Shown here: positions 16,401-22,651 of the stretch, in pieces
Layout: each line of letters starts with the position of its first letter
Position numbering within the stretch: position 1 is the first letter of the stretch
Assembly: GCA_002308575.1 (NCBI GenBank)
Contig: DBVY01000043.1
Coordinates: 1,352-25,172, forward strand
Source: Christensenella sp. UBA1252
GTDB taxonomy: Bacteria > Bacillota > Clostridia > Christensenellales > CAG-1252
DNA: 23,821 bases
Direction: 5' to 3'
Made by a program: the position numbers and the translations under genes
The notes under the pieces: model-generated
Database searches by the model: none
The model's input: the letters and a program-made list of their open reading frames with translations, nothing else
What the model was told of the DNA's origin: nothing

Positions 16401-17180
16401 GCGGACGAGATCACGTTGACCGCAGATATCGCGGAAAGGGTCGAGATCAACTTCACTTCTTTTGACCTTTCCGAGATCTCGGGCGAAAACATCCTTTCGA
16501 CCGTCGTTCACATGAACGGCCACTCGCTTTCCGGCGGAATTACGTTGATAAACTCGAAAATGCTGTATTTTTCGATCGAATTCGAGAATTCTTCCGAAAC
16601 GCAGAGTAAGATCGGAACCGAGGTCGGCGGCTATGCCTTCCTCGTTGGGACTTGCTCAAAAGCCACGAATTTGTGTTTGCGAAACCTTACGATTTACGGG
16701 TTTGAAAACAGTGCGAGCGGTTCGGACGTTTTAAGTATTACGGCGACCGAGTGCGCTTTCCTCGGGGCACGCGATTCCGAAAACGAATACGCTTTCAGAG
16801 TTTGGTCGCAATCCGAATACGTCGGCGGAACATTTGACGATTGCGTTTTCGACGGCGCAAGCGGCGTTTATATCAACGCGGGTTGCGTTTACGATCACGA
16901 TACCAATACGGTGCAACCGTCGTTCTTCTTCGAGTATTGTACGTTCCGCGCTTACGGAAATTATACCGACTTCTATCGCCGGCATTACGGAAACGCGCTC
17001 GTTTTGGAACGGCTAAACCGCAGGGTTTCCGTTAAAATAACGGAATCGGATCTTCACAGCCTGAACGGTAACGGAATTCGACTGGTCGGCACGGTCGGAC
17101 TGTATTGCGACGTGGATACGAAAACGACCATTGAATTTGCCAATGGAAAATCCTCGATACTTTGGGATACCACCACCTAA
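13473..17180 (+). CDS. Large modular surface lipoprotein with Ig-like and beta-helix-like repeats
   Basis: 1235 residues. The N-terminus has basic MRKKR, a hydrophobic stretch and a lipobox-like IFSAC with Cys24, so it is probably lipid-anchored on the outer face of the membrane. The rest alternates two kinds of segment four times. Ig-like segments at about 34-116, 283-337, 578-667 and 823-895 share a pattern ending in N(V/A)G(T/A)A, then alternating hydrophobics, then YxG and FTI. Each is followed by a stretch opening with a (V)S-x-x-(E/D)L-type helix and then short N-G-x-F-x-N-x-G-x-I repeats typical of parallel beta-helices (FENAGTV, IENSGNI, FENTSNGLI, FDNYGTI, IENNGLI). The C-terminal 230 residues look like a pectate-lyase-type helix (CTFRAYGN, CVFDGASG). 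I see no catalytic motif, sortase signal or transmembrane anchor. Adhesin, glycan binding or wall scaffolding are possible; the function is unknown. GGGAG precedes the ATG by five bases. Confidence 0.85.
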   Translation: MRKKRLIAFILCFIACMLAIFSACTLLGKKTKGKVQITADMVRGIEPTLKCVYSGEPIVFPDRAIEVYCDGRYVSNEYFEYEYKDNLNVGTATIVVKATSDNPVLKGQTEIHFTIVADSGCHFEGATINELNAKLSDPNILAVIVWSPLTIEIGEKLYVPEGKTLYLDKAYALYVYGDFENEGKVVVASATMYNGEKRDTMIYNKGRILNHGEMELRSGAFLNSFSAVESDSDIPLGGKAYVNDEKPSFFKEHDGGVVYVRARVSEQNVTISEENRTCKKNRWSYEPEITLAGEKKYNYNVEYHNNDRAGEASVTVTVHEDSCLYYGTATIPFEIYKGTVSVSDLAELKTFSESGNYIRYEGTNLTIGEGESFSLKAEETLDISAQFTVNGTFENAGTVRARLFDAGETCKIENSGNIVIEESISLIEGEFENSANAGFSSEASVVFGETSKVANAGRVLAKGYISVRGSFENTSNGLIDTSSINQSGAIVNRGSISISGVGYFFSTATLENANGTIDLKSDSVFYDMNVINTGKITNGGRLVCMKLTRFENGENGFDNENGSVWTFDPFPYVTKNVTIRKYLTDESVTVSPDYSEVIYDGTRKEPAFTVNGETIPQEEYSRSATYTDRKDSPTLFNKAGTIEVSIHIKTNYSKYAGDYTFTYVIKRASVEVSTRNELASALGNDGYDKIYLAGDIANFRGSRDCLLSTATLYLNGHSIVFDGRFDNYGTIVSDTSLPIDYVPTKESAAIVLTARASFSNYGSIVNEHLLYAEGGSTFNPNATASSGAQGTIENNGLIYASSALIATGTGNLFVRKSLSEIASAFTIAEACYTGAALTPEVVCHYGATPIAASRFEFTYSDNVNAGAASVEVKVASDFDEAFYGTANLCFTISRAEIEVVSSDGLRTAAQNVNYEKIVLGSPIEVIENITLSEAQTLDLGSYELTFREGKVLTMSADCRLLVCADTKERFLKYVYGADEITLTADIAERVEINFTSFDLSEISGENILSTVVHMNGHSLSGGITLINSKMLYFSIEFENSSETQSKIGTEVGGYAFLVGTCSKATNLCLRNLTIYGFENSASGSDVLSITATECAFLGARDSENEYAFRVWSQSEYVGGTFDDCVFDGASGVYINAGCVYDHDTNTVQPSFFFEYCTFRAYGNYTDFYRRHYGNALVLERLNRRVSVKITESDLHSLNGNGIRLVGTVGLYCDVDTKTTIEFANGKSSILWDTTT

Positions 17181-17187
17181 AAAATCC

Positions 17188-17216
17188 TTGCCTTTTGCGC
17201 GCTCTATGTATATAAT
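17188..17216 (+). promoter_or_regulatory. Sigma-A-type promoter of the LysR-alaS-cysE-cysS operon
   Basis: TTGCCT (17188-17193), 17 bases, TATAAT (17211-17216). It starts eight bases past the lipoprotein stop, with no terminator visible between. Only 35 bases lie between the -10 and the ATG, which leaves no room for a T-box or other leader riboswitch. Confidence 0.7.
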
Positions 17217-17250
17217 TCTTTATAGACATTAAACAAAGGAGGCGCGCGAA

Positions 17251-18153
17251 ATGGTCAAACTTGAGTTTTACAGAGTTTTTTATGCCGTTGCGAAAACGGG
17301 AAATCTCTCCAAAGCGTCCAAAGAATTGTTTATTTCGCAGCCTGCCGTTTCATACGGAATCAAGCAACTCGAAGAGCAGCTCGGGGGAAGGCTTTTCGTT
17401 CGCACCGCAAAGGGTATGGAATTGACGCCCGAAGGGAAGATGATTTACGAATACGTTTCCCGCGCTTACGACGAACTTGCCGCCGCCGAAAACAAGTTTT
17501 CTCAAATGCGCGCTTTGGAAGAGGGAACGGTGCATATCGGCGCGTCCGACACCGTCAGCAAATACTTTATTCTTCCGCGCCTTGAATATTTCCGCAAGGC
17601 ATTTCCGAAAATTACGATCAAGATCACGAACCGCACGTCGGACGAGATCCTTTCTCTGTTGAAGGCGGGCAAGGTCGATATCGGCTTTATCAACCGTTCG
17701 GAAGGGAAAGATATCCAAGGAATGGATCTCGTTTCCTGCGCGGAGATCGGAGAATGTTTCGTCGCGGCGAAGGGAGAAACGTTTTCGCATCCGCTGTCCG
17801 TCGGCGAATTGACGGCGCTTCCGTTGATCGTGCTTGAAAACAAGGCGAACACGCGCCGCGCGCTCGAAAAAGCGATCGAGGATAACGGCGGAAGGCTTTC
17901 GCCCGCTTTCGAGCTTTGCAGTGTGGATCTGATCGCGGATTGCGTCAAAGCGGGTCTCGGCGTCGGTTGCGTTACCAAAGAGTACTTCGAGAAGGATCTT
18001 GCTTCGGGCGAATTGACCGAAGTGCCGCTTGCGTTCTCTCTGCCGCGTCGCTCGATCTCGATGGCGACGATCGCCGGAATGCCGCCTTCTTTCGCAACGA
18101 AGAAACTCAAAGAATATTTCGAAACGTTCGCGCAAAATGCGCGTGAATACTAA
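17251..18153 (+). CDS. LysR family transcriptional regulator
   Basis: 300 residues, the usual length. The N-terminal winged helix-turn-helix (residues 1-60) reads FYAVAKTGNLSKASKELFIS then QPAVSYGIKQLEEQLG and LFVRTAKGMELTPEG, the canonical LysR pattern. Residues about 90-295 form the type-2 periplasmic-binding-like effector domain (TVHIGASDTVSKYFILPRL, then KAGKVDIGFINR). AAAGGAGG eight bases before the ATG is a strong ribosome site. It is the first gene of an operon with alaS, cysE and cysS, separated from alaS by 18 bases. By analogy with CysB- and YtlI-type regulators, the ligand may be a cysteine-pathway metabolite such as O-acetylserine; this is inferred from neighbours, not seen. Confidence 0.93.
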   Translation: MVKLEFYRVFYAVAKTGNLSKASKELFISQPAVSYGIKQLEEQLGGRLFVRTAKGMELTPEGKMIYEYVSRAYDELAAAENKFSQMRALEEGTVHIGASDTVSKYFILPRLEYFRKAFPKITIKITNRTSDEILSLLKAGKVDIGFINRSEGKDIQGMDLVSCAEIGECFVAAKGETFSHPLSVGELTALPLIVLENKANTRRALEKAIEDNGGRLSPAFELCSVDLIADCVKAGLGVGCVTKEYFEKDLASGELTEVPLAFSLPRRSISMATIAGMPPSFATKKLKEYFETFAQNAREY

Positions 18154-18171
18154 CAAAAGGAAGTCTATTTT

Positions 18172-19956
18172 ATGGATTCGATCACTTTACGCAAAATGTA
18201 TCTCGACTTTTTCAAAGAGAGAGGTCACGCCGTAATTTCGGGCGCGTCTTTGATCCCCGAAAACGATCCTACCGTTCTCTTTACGACGGCGGGTATGCAC
18301 CCCCTCGTTCCCTATCTCTGCGGTGAAAAGCATCCGCAGGGCACCCGCTTGACGGACGTGCAAAAATGCGTCCGTACCGGCGATATCGACGAAGTCGGCG
18401 ACGCCACGCATTGCACGTTCTTCGAAATGCTCGGAAACTGGTCGCTCGGCGATTACTTCAAGAAAGAAGCGATTTCTTGGAGCTACGAGTTTTTGACGAA
18501 GGTTTTGAAGATCGACGTGAACCGTCTTGCCGTTTCCGTCTTCGCGGGCGACGAAACCGCTCCGCGCGACAGCGAGGCGGCGTCCATTTGGGAAAGCTGC
18601 GGCATTCCGAAGGACAGGATCTTTTATCTGCCGAAAAAGAATAACTGGTGGGGTCCCGCCGGTCAAACGGGTCCGTGCGGAACGGATACCGAAATGTTTA
18701 TCGACACCGGAAAACCCAAGTGTTCGGAGGATTGCTCGCCGGCTTGCGATTGCGGCAAGTATATCGAGATTTGGAACGACGTCTTTATGCAGTACAATAA
18801 GCAGGCGGACGGCTCGTTTGCGCCGCTCAAACAAAAAAACGTCGATACGGGCATGGGGCTCGAACGCACGTTGACGATCTTGAACGGATACAAATCCGTT
18901 TACGAAACCGACCTTTTCAAGGGCGCGATCGAAAAGCTCGAAGAGCTTGCGGGCAAAAAGTACGGCGAAAGCGAGGACGTGACCAAGGCGATGCGCATCA
19001 TCGCGGATCATATCCGTACGGCGACGATGCTCCTCGGCGATCAACGCGGCGTTACGCCGTCCAACGTCGACCAAGGCTACGTGTTGCGCCGCTTGATCCG
19101 TCGTTCGGTTCGTTTCGGACGTTTGATCGGGCTCAAAGAGGGCGCTTTGTCCGAGATCGCGAAACTCTATATCGCGCAATACAAGGACATTTATCCCGAG
19201 ATCGGCGAGAACGCGGAGAAGATCGTTTCCGAGCTGGATAAAGAAGTCGAGCGTTTCTCGTCCGTTTTGCAACAGGGCTTGAAAGAATTCGAAAAGGTCG
19301 TCGGCTATCTGCCCGAGAACGTCAAGAGGCTTTCGGGTAAGACTGCGTTTAAACTCTACGATACCTACGGTTTCCCGATCGAAATGACCGTCGAGCTCGC
19401 GAAGGAGATCGGCTACGAGGTGGACGTCGAAGGCTACAAGAAAGCTTTTGAAGAGCATCAGCAGAAATCGCACGCGGGCGCGGAACAGCGCTTCAAGGGC
19501 GGCTTGCAGGACAACACCGTAGAGGTTACGAGATTGCACACCGCAACGCACCTTATGAACGCCGCGTTGCGTACAATAGTAGATGAAAACATTCGCCAAA
19601 AGGGCAGTAACATCACGGCGGAGAGGCTTCGCTTCGACTTTAACCTCGATCGCCCGCTGACCCCCGAGGAGATCAAAAAGATCGAAGAGTACGTAAACGG
19701 CGCGATCGCCGCGAAAGCGGACGTTGTTTGCCGCGAGATGACCGTTCCCGAAGCCAAAGCGATGGGCGCGATCGGCGTGTTTGACAGCAAGTACGGCGAG
19801 AAGGTCAAAGTCTATTCGATCGGCGAATTCAGCACCGAGATCTGCGGCGGTCCGCACGCGCAAAACACGGGCGAACTCGGAACGTTCAAAATCGTCAAAG
19901 AGCAAAGCTCTTCGGCGGGCGTCAGAAGGATCAAAGCGATCTTGGAATACAAATAA
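18172..19956 (+). CDS. alaS: Alanyl-tRNA synthetase, short form lacking the C-Ala domain
   Basis: Attaches alanine to tRNA-Ala and clears mischarged Ser/Gly. Residues 1-235 are the class II catalytic domain (IPENDPTVLFTTAGM, QKCVRTGDIDEVGD, FFEMLGNWSLGDYFKKEAI, and motif 3 GMGLER at 227-232), with a Cys cluster at 184, 188, 192 and 194 that probably binds a metal. About 236-445 is the tRNA-recognition helical region. The editing domain follows, with zinc ligands H456 and H460 (HTATH) and C558 and H562 (CGGPH). The frame stops naturally at 594, right after GVRRIKAIL, whereas typical bacterial AlaRS runs to about 870 with the DHHA1/C-Ala domain. The next gene follows normally, so this is not an obvious frameshift. 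AAAGGAAG precedes the start. The stop is 12 bases before cysE. Confidence 0.95.
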   Translation: MDSITLRKMYLDFFKERGHAVISGASLIPENDPTVLFTTAGMHPLVPYLCGEKHPQGTRLTDVQKCVRTGDIDEVGDATHCTFFEMLGNWSLGDYFKKEAISWSYEFLTKVLKIDVNRLAVSVFAGDETAPRDSEAASIWESCGIPKDRIFYLPKKNNWWGPAGQTGPCGTDTEMFIDTGKPKCSEDCSPACDCGKYIEIWNDVFMQYNKQADGSFAPLKQKNVDTGMGLERTLTILNGYKSVYETDLFKGAIEKLEELAGKKYGESEDVTKAMRIIADHIRTATMLLGDQRGVTPSNVDQGYVLRRLIRRSVRFGRLIGLKEGALSEIAKLYIAQYKDIYPEIGENAEKIVSELDKEVERFSSVLQQGLKEFEKVVGYLPENVKRLSGKTAFKLYDTYGFPIEMTVELAKEIGYEVDVEGYKKAFEEHQQKSHAGAEQRFKGGLQDNTVEVTRLHTATHLMNAALRTIVDENIRQKGSNITAERLRFDFNLDRPLTPEEIKKIEEYVNGAIAAKADVVCREMTVPEAKAMGAIGVFDSKYGEKVKVYSIGEFSTEICGGPHAQNTGELGTFKIVKEQSSSAGVRRIKAILEYK

Positions 19957-19968
19957 AACGGAGAAATT

Positions 19969-20673
19969 ATGTGCTTTGTCAGTAAAAGAACGCGTGAAGA
20001 TATCGAAAACGTAATGGATAAAGACCCGGCGGCGAGAAGCTTCTGGGAAGTCTATTTTACGTATTCCGGCGTGATCGCCCTCAGAATGTATCGCCGCGCG
20101 CATTGGTTCTATCAACACGGTCACAAGTTCATCGCGCGCGTGATCTCGCAGCGCGCCAAAAAACGCACGGGGATCGAGATCCATCCCGCCGCAACGATCG
20201 GCAGGAGGCTCTTTATCGACCACGGCGCGGGCGTCGTGATCGGCGAGACCGCGGAGATCGGCGACGACGTCGTGATCTATCAGGGCGTTACGCTCGGCGG
20301 AACGGGAAAGGATAAGGGTAAGCGCCATCCGACGATCCAAGATCGCGTGATGATCTCGTCGGGCGCGAAAGTCCTCGGCCCCTTTACGGTCGGTCACGAC
20401 AGCAAGATCGGCTCGAACAGCGTCGTTTTGAAAGAAGTGCCGCCGCAGTCCACGGTCGTCGGCGTGCCGGGCAGAGTCGTCAAACAGGGCGATACCCGTA
20501 TTGCGGATATGGATCAGATCAAGCTTCCCGACCCGATCCTCGAAGAATTCCGCCATCTGTATAAGCGGATCGAAGAGCTCGAAAAAAAGGCGGGGATCAA
20601 GCCGATCGCCCGCGATCCGAACAACGAATTCGAACTCAGCGCCGATTTCGAAGAAATCGAAAAGGGCGAATAA
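19969..20673 (+). CDS. cysE: Serine O-acetyltransferase
   Basis: Makes O-acetylserine from serine and acetyl-CoA, the first step of cysteine synthesis. 234 residues. The N-terminal helical part has DPAARSFWEVYFTYSG and MYRRAHWFYQHGHKF, as in the family. The left-handed beta-helix of hexapeptide repeats carries IEIHPAATIGRRLFIDHGAG and VIGETAEIGDDVVIYQGVTL, followed by GGTGKDKGKRHP, with the catalytic His and Asp of the IDHG segment. The C-terminal part beyond VVGVPGRVV is longer than in Bacillus CysE and contains a Glu/Lys-rich helix (about 180-205) and an acidic tail. The ribosome site GGAG is five bases before the ATG. It lies between alaS and cysS, so supply of cysteine precursor is made together with the cysteine-charging enzyme. 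Confidence 0.96.
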   Translation: MCFVSKRTREDIENVMDKDPAARSFWEVYFTYSGVIALRMYRRAHWFYQHGHKFIARVISQRAKKRTGIEIHPAATIGRRLFIDHGAGVVIGETAEIGDDVVIYQGVTLGGTGKDKGKRHPTIQDRVMISSGAKVLGPFTVGHDSKIGSNSVVLKEVPPQSTVVGVPGRVVKQGDTRIADMDQIKLPDPILEEFRHLYKRIEELEKKAGIKPIARDPNNEFELSADFEEIEKGE

Positions 20674-20685
20674 TAACGGAGAAAT

Positions 20686-22071
20686 ATGAAAGTTTACAAT
20701 ACGTTAGATCGTGAAAAGGAAGAATTTATCCCGATCCAAGGCAACCTCGTCAGAATGTATTCCTGCGGACCTACGGTGTACAGCTACGCGCATATCGGCA
20801 ATATGCGCACCTATATTTTTATGGATCTTTTGCGCCGTTCGCTCCGCTATTGCGGATTTAAGGTCAAGGGCGTTATGAACATCACGGACGTCGGTCACCT
20901 TTTGTCCGACGGTGACGAAGGCGAAGACAAGATGCAGAAAGCCGCGCGCAAGGAAGGAAAGACTCCTTGGGAGATTGCGGCGTTCTATACCGAAGCGTTT
21001 TTTAAGGATATCGATGCGTTGAACGTGTCGCGCCCCGAGATCATCGCGAAAGCGACCGACCATATCCCCGAAATGATCGAATTCGTTAAAGGATTGATGG
21101 AAAAGGGCTATGCCTACGAGATTTCGGACGGCATTTATTTCGATATCGGCAAATTTCCCGGCTACGGCAAGCTTTCGGGGCAAACGGTGGACGAAAAAGA
21201 AGCGGGCGCCCGTATCGAAGAGAACAGTGAAAAGCGCCATCCCGCCGACTTCGCGCTTTGGAAAAAGGCGGATAAGAACCATATTATGCAATGGGAGAGC
21301 CCGTGGGGCATGGGATTCCCGGGTTGGCATATCGAATGCAGCGCGATGAGCAAAAAGTATCTCGGCGAAGTTTTCGATTTGCACACGGGCGGCATCGACG
21401 CCGTTCCCGTCCATCACGAGAACGAGATCGCACAAAACGAAGCGCTCGCGGGGAAAAAGACGGTCAACTATTGGATGCACGGCGAATTTATGATGGTGGA
21501 CGGCGGAAAAATGAGCAAATCGCTCGGCAACGTCTACACGATCTCCGACCTTGAAAAGAAAGGCTATTTACCCCTGGATTTCCGCTATTTTTGCTTGAAC
21601 GCGCATTATCGCAAAAAGCTGAATTTTACGTTTGAAGGCATGGACGCCGCGCATACGTCTTACGAAAGATTGCGTAACCTTCTTTACGCGCACAAAATGA
21701 GCGCGGACGCGACCGATCCCGCCGTTATCGACGATCTTTCGAAGCGTTTTAAGGACGCCGTTGCGGACGATATGAACATTCCTTTCGCCCTCGGCGTTTT
21801 GTGGGAAGCGGTCAAGCTCCCGAAGAGCAAGGACGTCTTTAAGCTCGCGTTGGATTTCGATAAAGTGCTCGGGCTTTCTTTGGACAAAGTCACCGCGCCC
21901 GCTCCCGAAAAGATCGACGTGCCCGAGGAAATCGCGAAGCTCGCCGAACAGCGTTTCGCCGCGAAAAAAGAGAAGAATTGGGCGGAAGCGGACAGACTTC
22001 GCAACGAAATTTCCGAAAAGGGCTATCTGATTAAAGATTCGAAAGACGGATATACGATCGAGCGCAAATAA
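20686..22071 (+). CDS. cysS: Cysteinyl-tRNA synthetase
   Basis: Charges tRNA-Cys; class I synthetase of 461 residues. Signature HIGN is at 36-39 and KMSKS at 275-279. The zinc ligands fit C27 (SCGPTVY), C218 (HIECSAM), H243 and E247 (HHENE). The segment after the HIGH motif, NMRTYIFMDLLRRSL, and VMNITDVGHLLSDGDEGEDK differ from the commoner bacterial form (A-R-P at the first site, NFTDVDDKI at the second), so this belongs to a divergent CysRS subgroup. The C-terminal anticodon-binding part ends with EKNWAEADRLRNEISEKGYLI and DSKDGYTIER, normal for the family. ACGGAGAAAT before the ATG is almost identical to the leader of cysE. It is the last gene of the LysR-alaS-cysE-cysS operon and is followed by a terminator. 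Confidence 0.96.
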   Translation: MKVYNTLDREKEEFIPIQGNLVRMYSCGPTVYSYAHIGNMRTYIFMDLLRRSLRYCGFKVKGVMNITDVGHLLSDGDEGEDKMQKAARKEGKTPWEIAAFYTEAFFKDIDALNVSRPEIIAKATDHIPEMIEFVKGLMEKGYAYEISDGIYFDIGKFPGYGKLSGQTVDEKEAGARIEENSEKRHPADFALWKKADKNHIMQWESPWGMGFPGWHIECSAMSKKYLGEVFDLHTGGIDAVPVHHENEIAQNEALAGKKTVNYWMHGEFMMVDGGKMSKSLGNVYTISDLEKKGYLPLDFRYFCLNAHYRKKLNFTFEGMDAAHTSYERLRNLLYAHKMSADATDPAVIDDLSKRFKDAVADDMNIPFALGVLWEAVKLPKSKDVFKLALDFDKVLGLSLDKVTAPAPEKIDVPEEIAKLAEQRFAAKKEKNWAEADRLRNEISEKGYLIKDSKDGYTIERK

Positions 22072-22098
22072 GGGCGCATCCGCTTTCTTTCTGTCTTC

Positions 22099-22146
22099 AA
22101 AATCGCGCAGTTACGTACGAAAAGTACGCGCCTGCGCGATTTTTTG
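22099..22146 (+). terminator. Terminator of the LysR-alaS-cysE-cysS operon, with nested hairpin
   Basis: AAAATCGCGCAG (22099-22110) pairs perfectly with CTGCGCGATTTT (22132-22143), followed by more T. Inside lies a second perfect hairpin, CGTAC, GAAAA, GTACG (22114-22128). The 12-base outer stem is symmetrical in its A and T tracts. Confidence 0.8.
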
Positions 22147-22238
22147 ATGAGCCTCGCATCTATACCCTTCTTCGCGCTCGATAAATGATTATTCAGTTAA
22201 AAAACATTCTGATTGAAAACCTTTGACGAGCCTCGCAT
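22145..22238 (+). repeat. Pair of 15-base direct repeats
   Basis: TGATGAGCCTCGCAT at 22145-22159 and TGACGAGCCTCGCAT at 22224-22238 differ by one base and lie 79 bases apart. The first copy begins in the T tract of the cysS terminator. There is no CRISPR-like continuation. Confidence 0.7.
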
Positions 22239-22317
22239 TTGCATCAATCTCCAAAGCTGTAAAGTTTTTTAAGGTTATCCAAAATTTTAAGGTCTATTTT
22301 ATATCTGCGGATTGTGT

Positions 22318-22325
22318 CATAGACT
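22318..22325 (+). promoter_or_regulatory. Possible sigma-E -10 box of spoIIID
   Basis: CATAGACT matches seven of eight positions of the sigma-E -10 consensus CATACAMT. The upstream TTATA at 22299-22303 could be the -35, but its spacing is about two bases short. spoIIID is a sigma-E target in Bacillus. Low confidence. Confidence 0.28.
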
Positions 22326-22391
22326 AGCGGCTATTGATTCCGCTATTCTTTTTTTGCAATTTTCGACATAAATATCTATGGCGGAGGTTGT

Positions 22392-22646
22392 ATGAAAGAG
22401 AATATCAACGAGAGGGTTTTAAGGATCGCGGCGTATTTGATCGAAACGGGGGCGACCGTACGCGATGCGGCGCAGGCGTTCGACGTCAGCAAATCGACCG
22501 TGCATAGCGATATGGTGCATCGGCTTCCGAAACTGGATGCGGCGGCATATAAAAAGGTCAAAGAAGTGCTGAAAACAAACCTAAACGAACGCCATTTGCG
22601 CGGCGGAGAGAAAACGAAGCAAAAATACAGTAAAATGCGGGGATAA
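22392..22646 (+). CDS. spoIIID: Stage III sporulation protein D (mother-cell transcription factor)
   Basis: An 84-residue DNA-binding protein that, with sigma-E, switches mother-cell genes on and off during sporulation. The helix-turn-helix spans about residues 21-41 (TVRDAAQAFDVSKSTVHSDM), and the C-terminal basic segment NERHLRGGEKTKQKY matches the RHIRGGEATxxKY signature that contacts the minor groove. Length agrees with the 93-residue Bacillus protein minus a short tail. GGAGG lies four bases before the ATG. It stands alone, converging on ttcA with five bases between stop codons. Confidence 0.96.
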   Translation: MKENINERVLRIAAYLIETGATVRDAAQAFDVSKSTVHSDMVHRLPKLDAAAYKKVKEVLKTNLNERHLRGGEKTKQKYSKMRG

Positions 22647-22651
22647 CGAGA

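Larger units (their letters stand above)
22072..22391. other. 320-base gene-free stretch between cysS and spoIIID
   Basis: It holds the operon terminator (22099-22146), a pair of 15-base direct repeats (22145-22159 and 22224-22238), an AT-rich stretch (about 22260-22305), a possible sigma-E -10 (22318-22325), and a small hairpin TAGCGG/CCGCTA with a following T run (22325-22355). No protein-coding frame or tRNA was seen. Confidence 0.6.

Noticed and set aside
17181..17250. T-box or cysteine-responsive leader before the LysR operon
   Set aside because: Only 70 bases separate the genes and the promoter occupies much of this; no T-box sequence or specifier structure fits.
18187..20556. 789-codon open frame on the - strand covering alaS and cysE
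   Set aside because: It is antisense to two clearly conserved genes; its translation is rich in Arg, Asp and Phe and shows no family motif. Codon bias of the real genes keeps this frame open.
22145..22238. CRISPR array
   Set aside because: Only two imperfect 15-base copies with a 64-base gap and no cas genes nearby.
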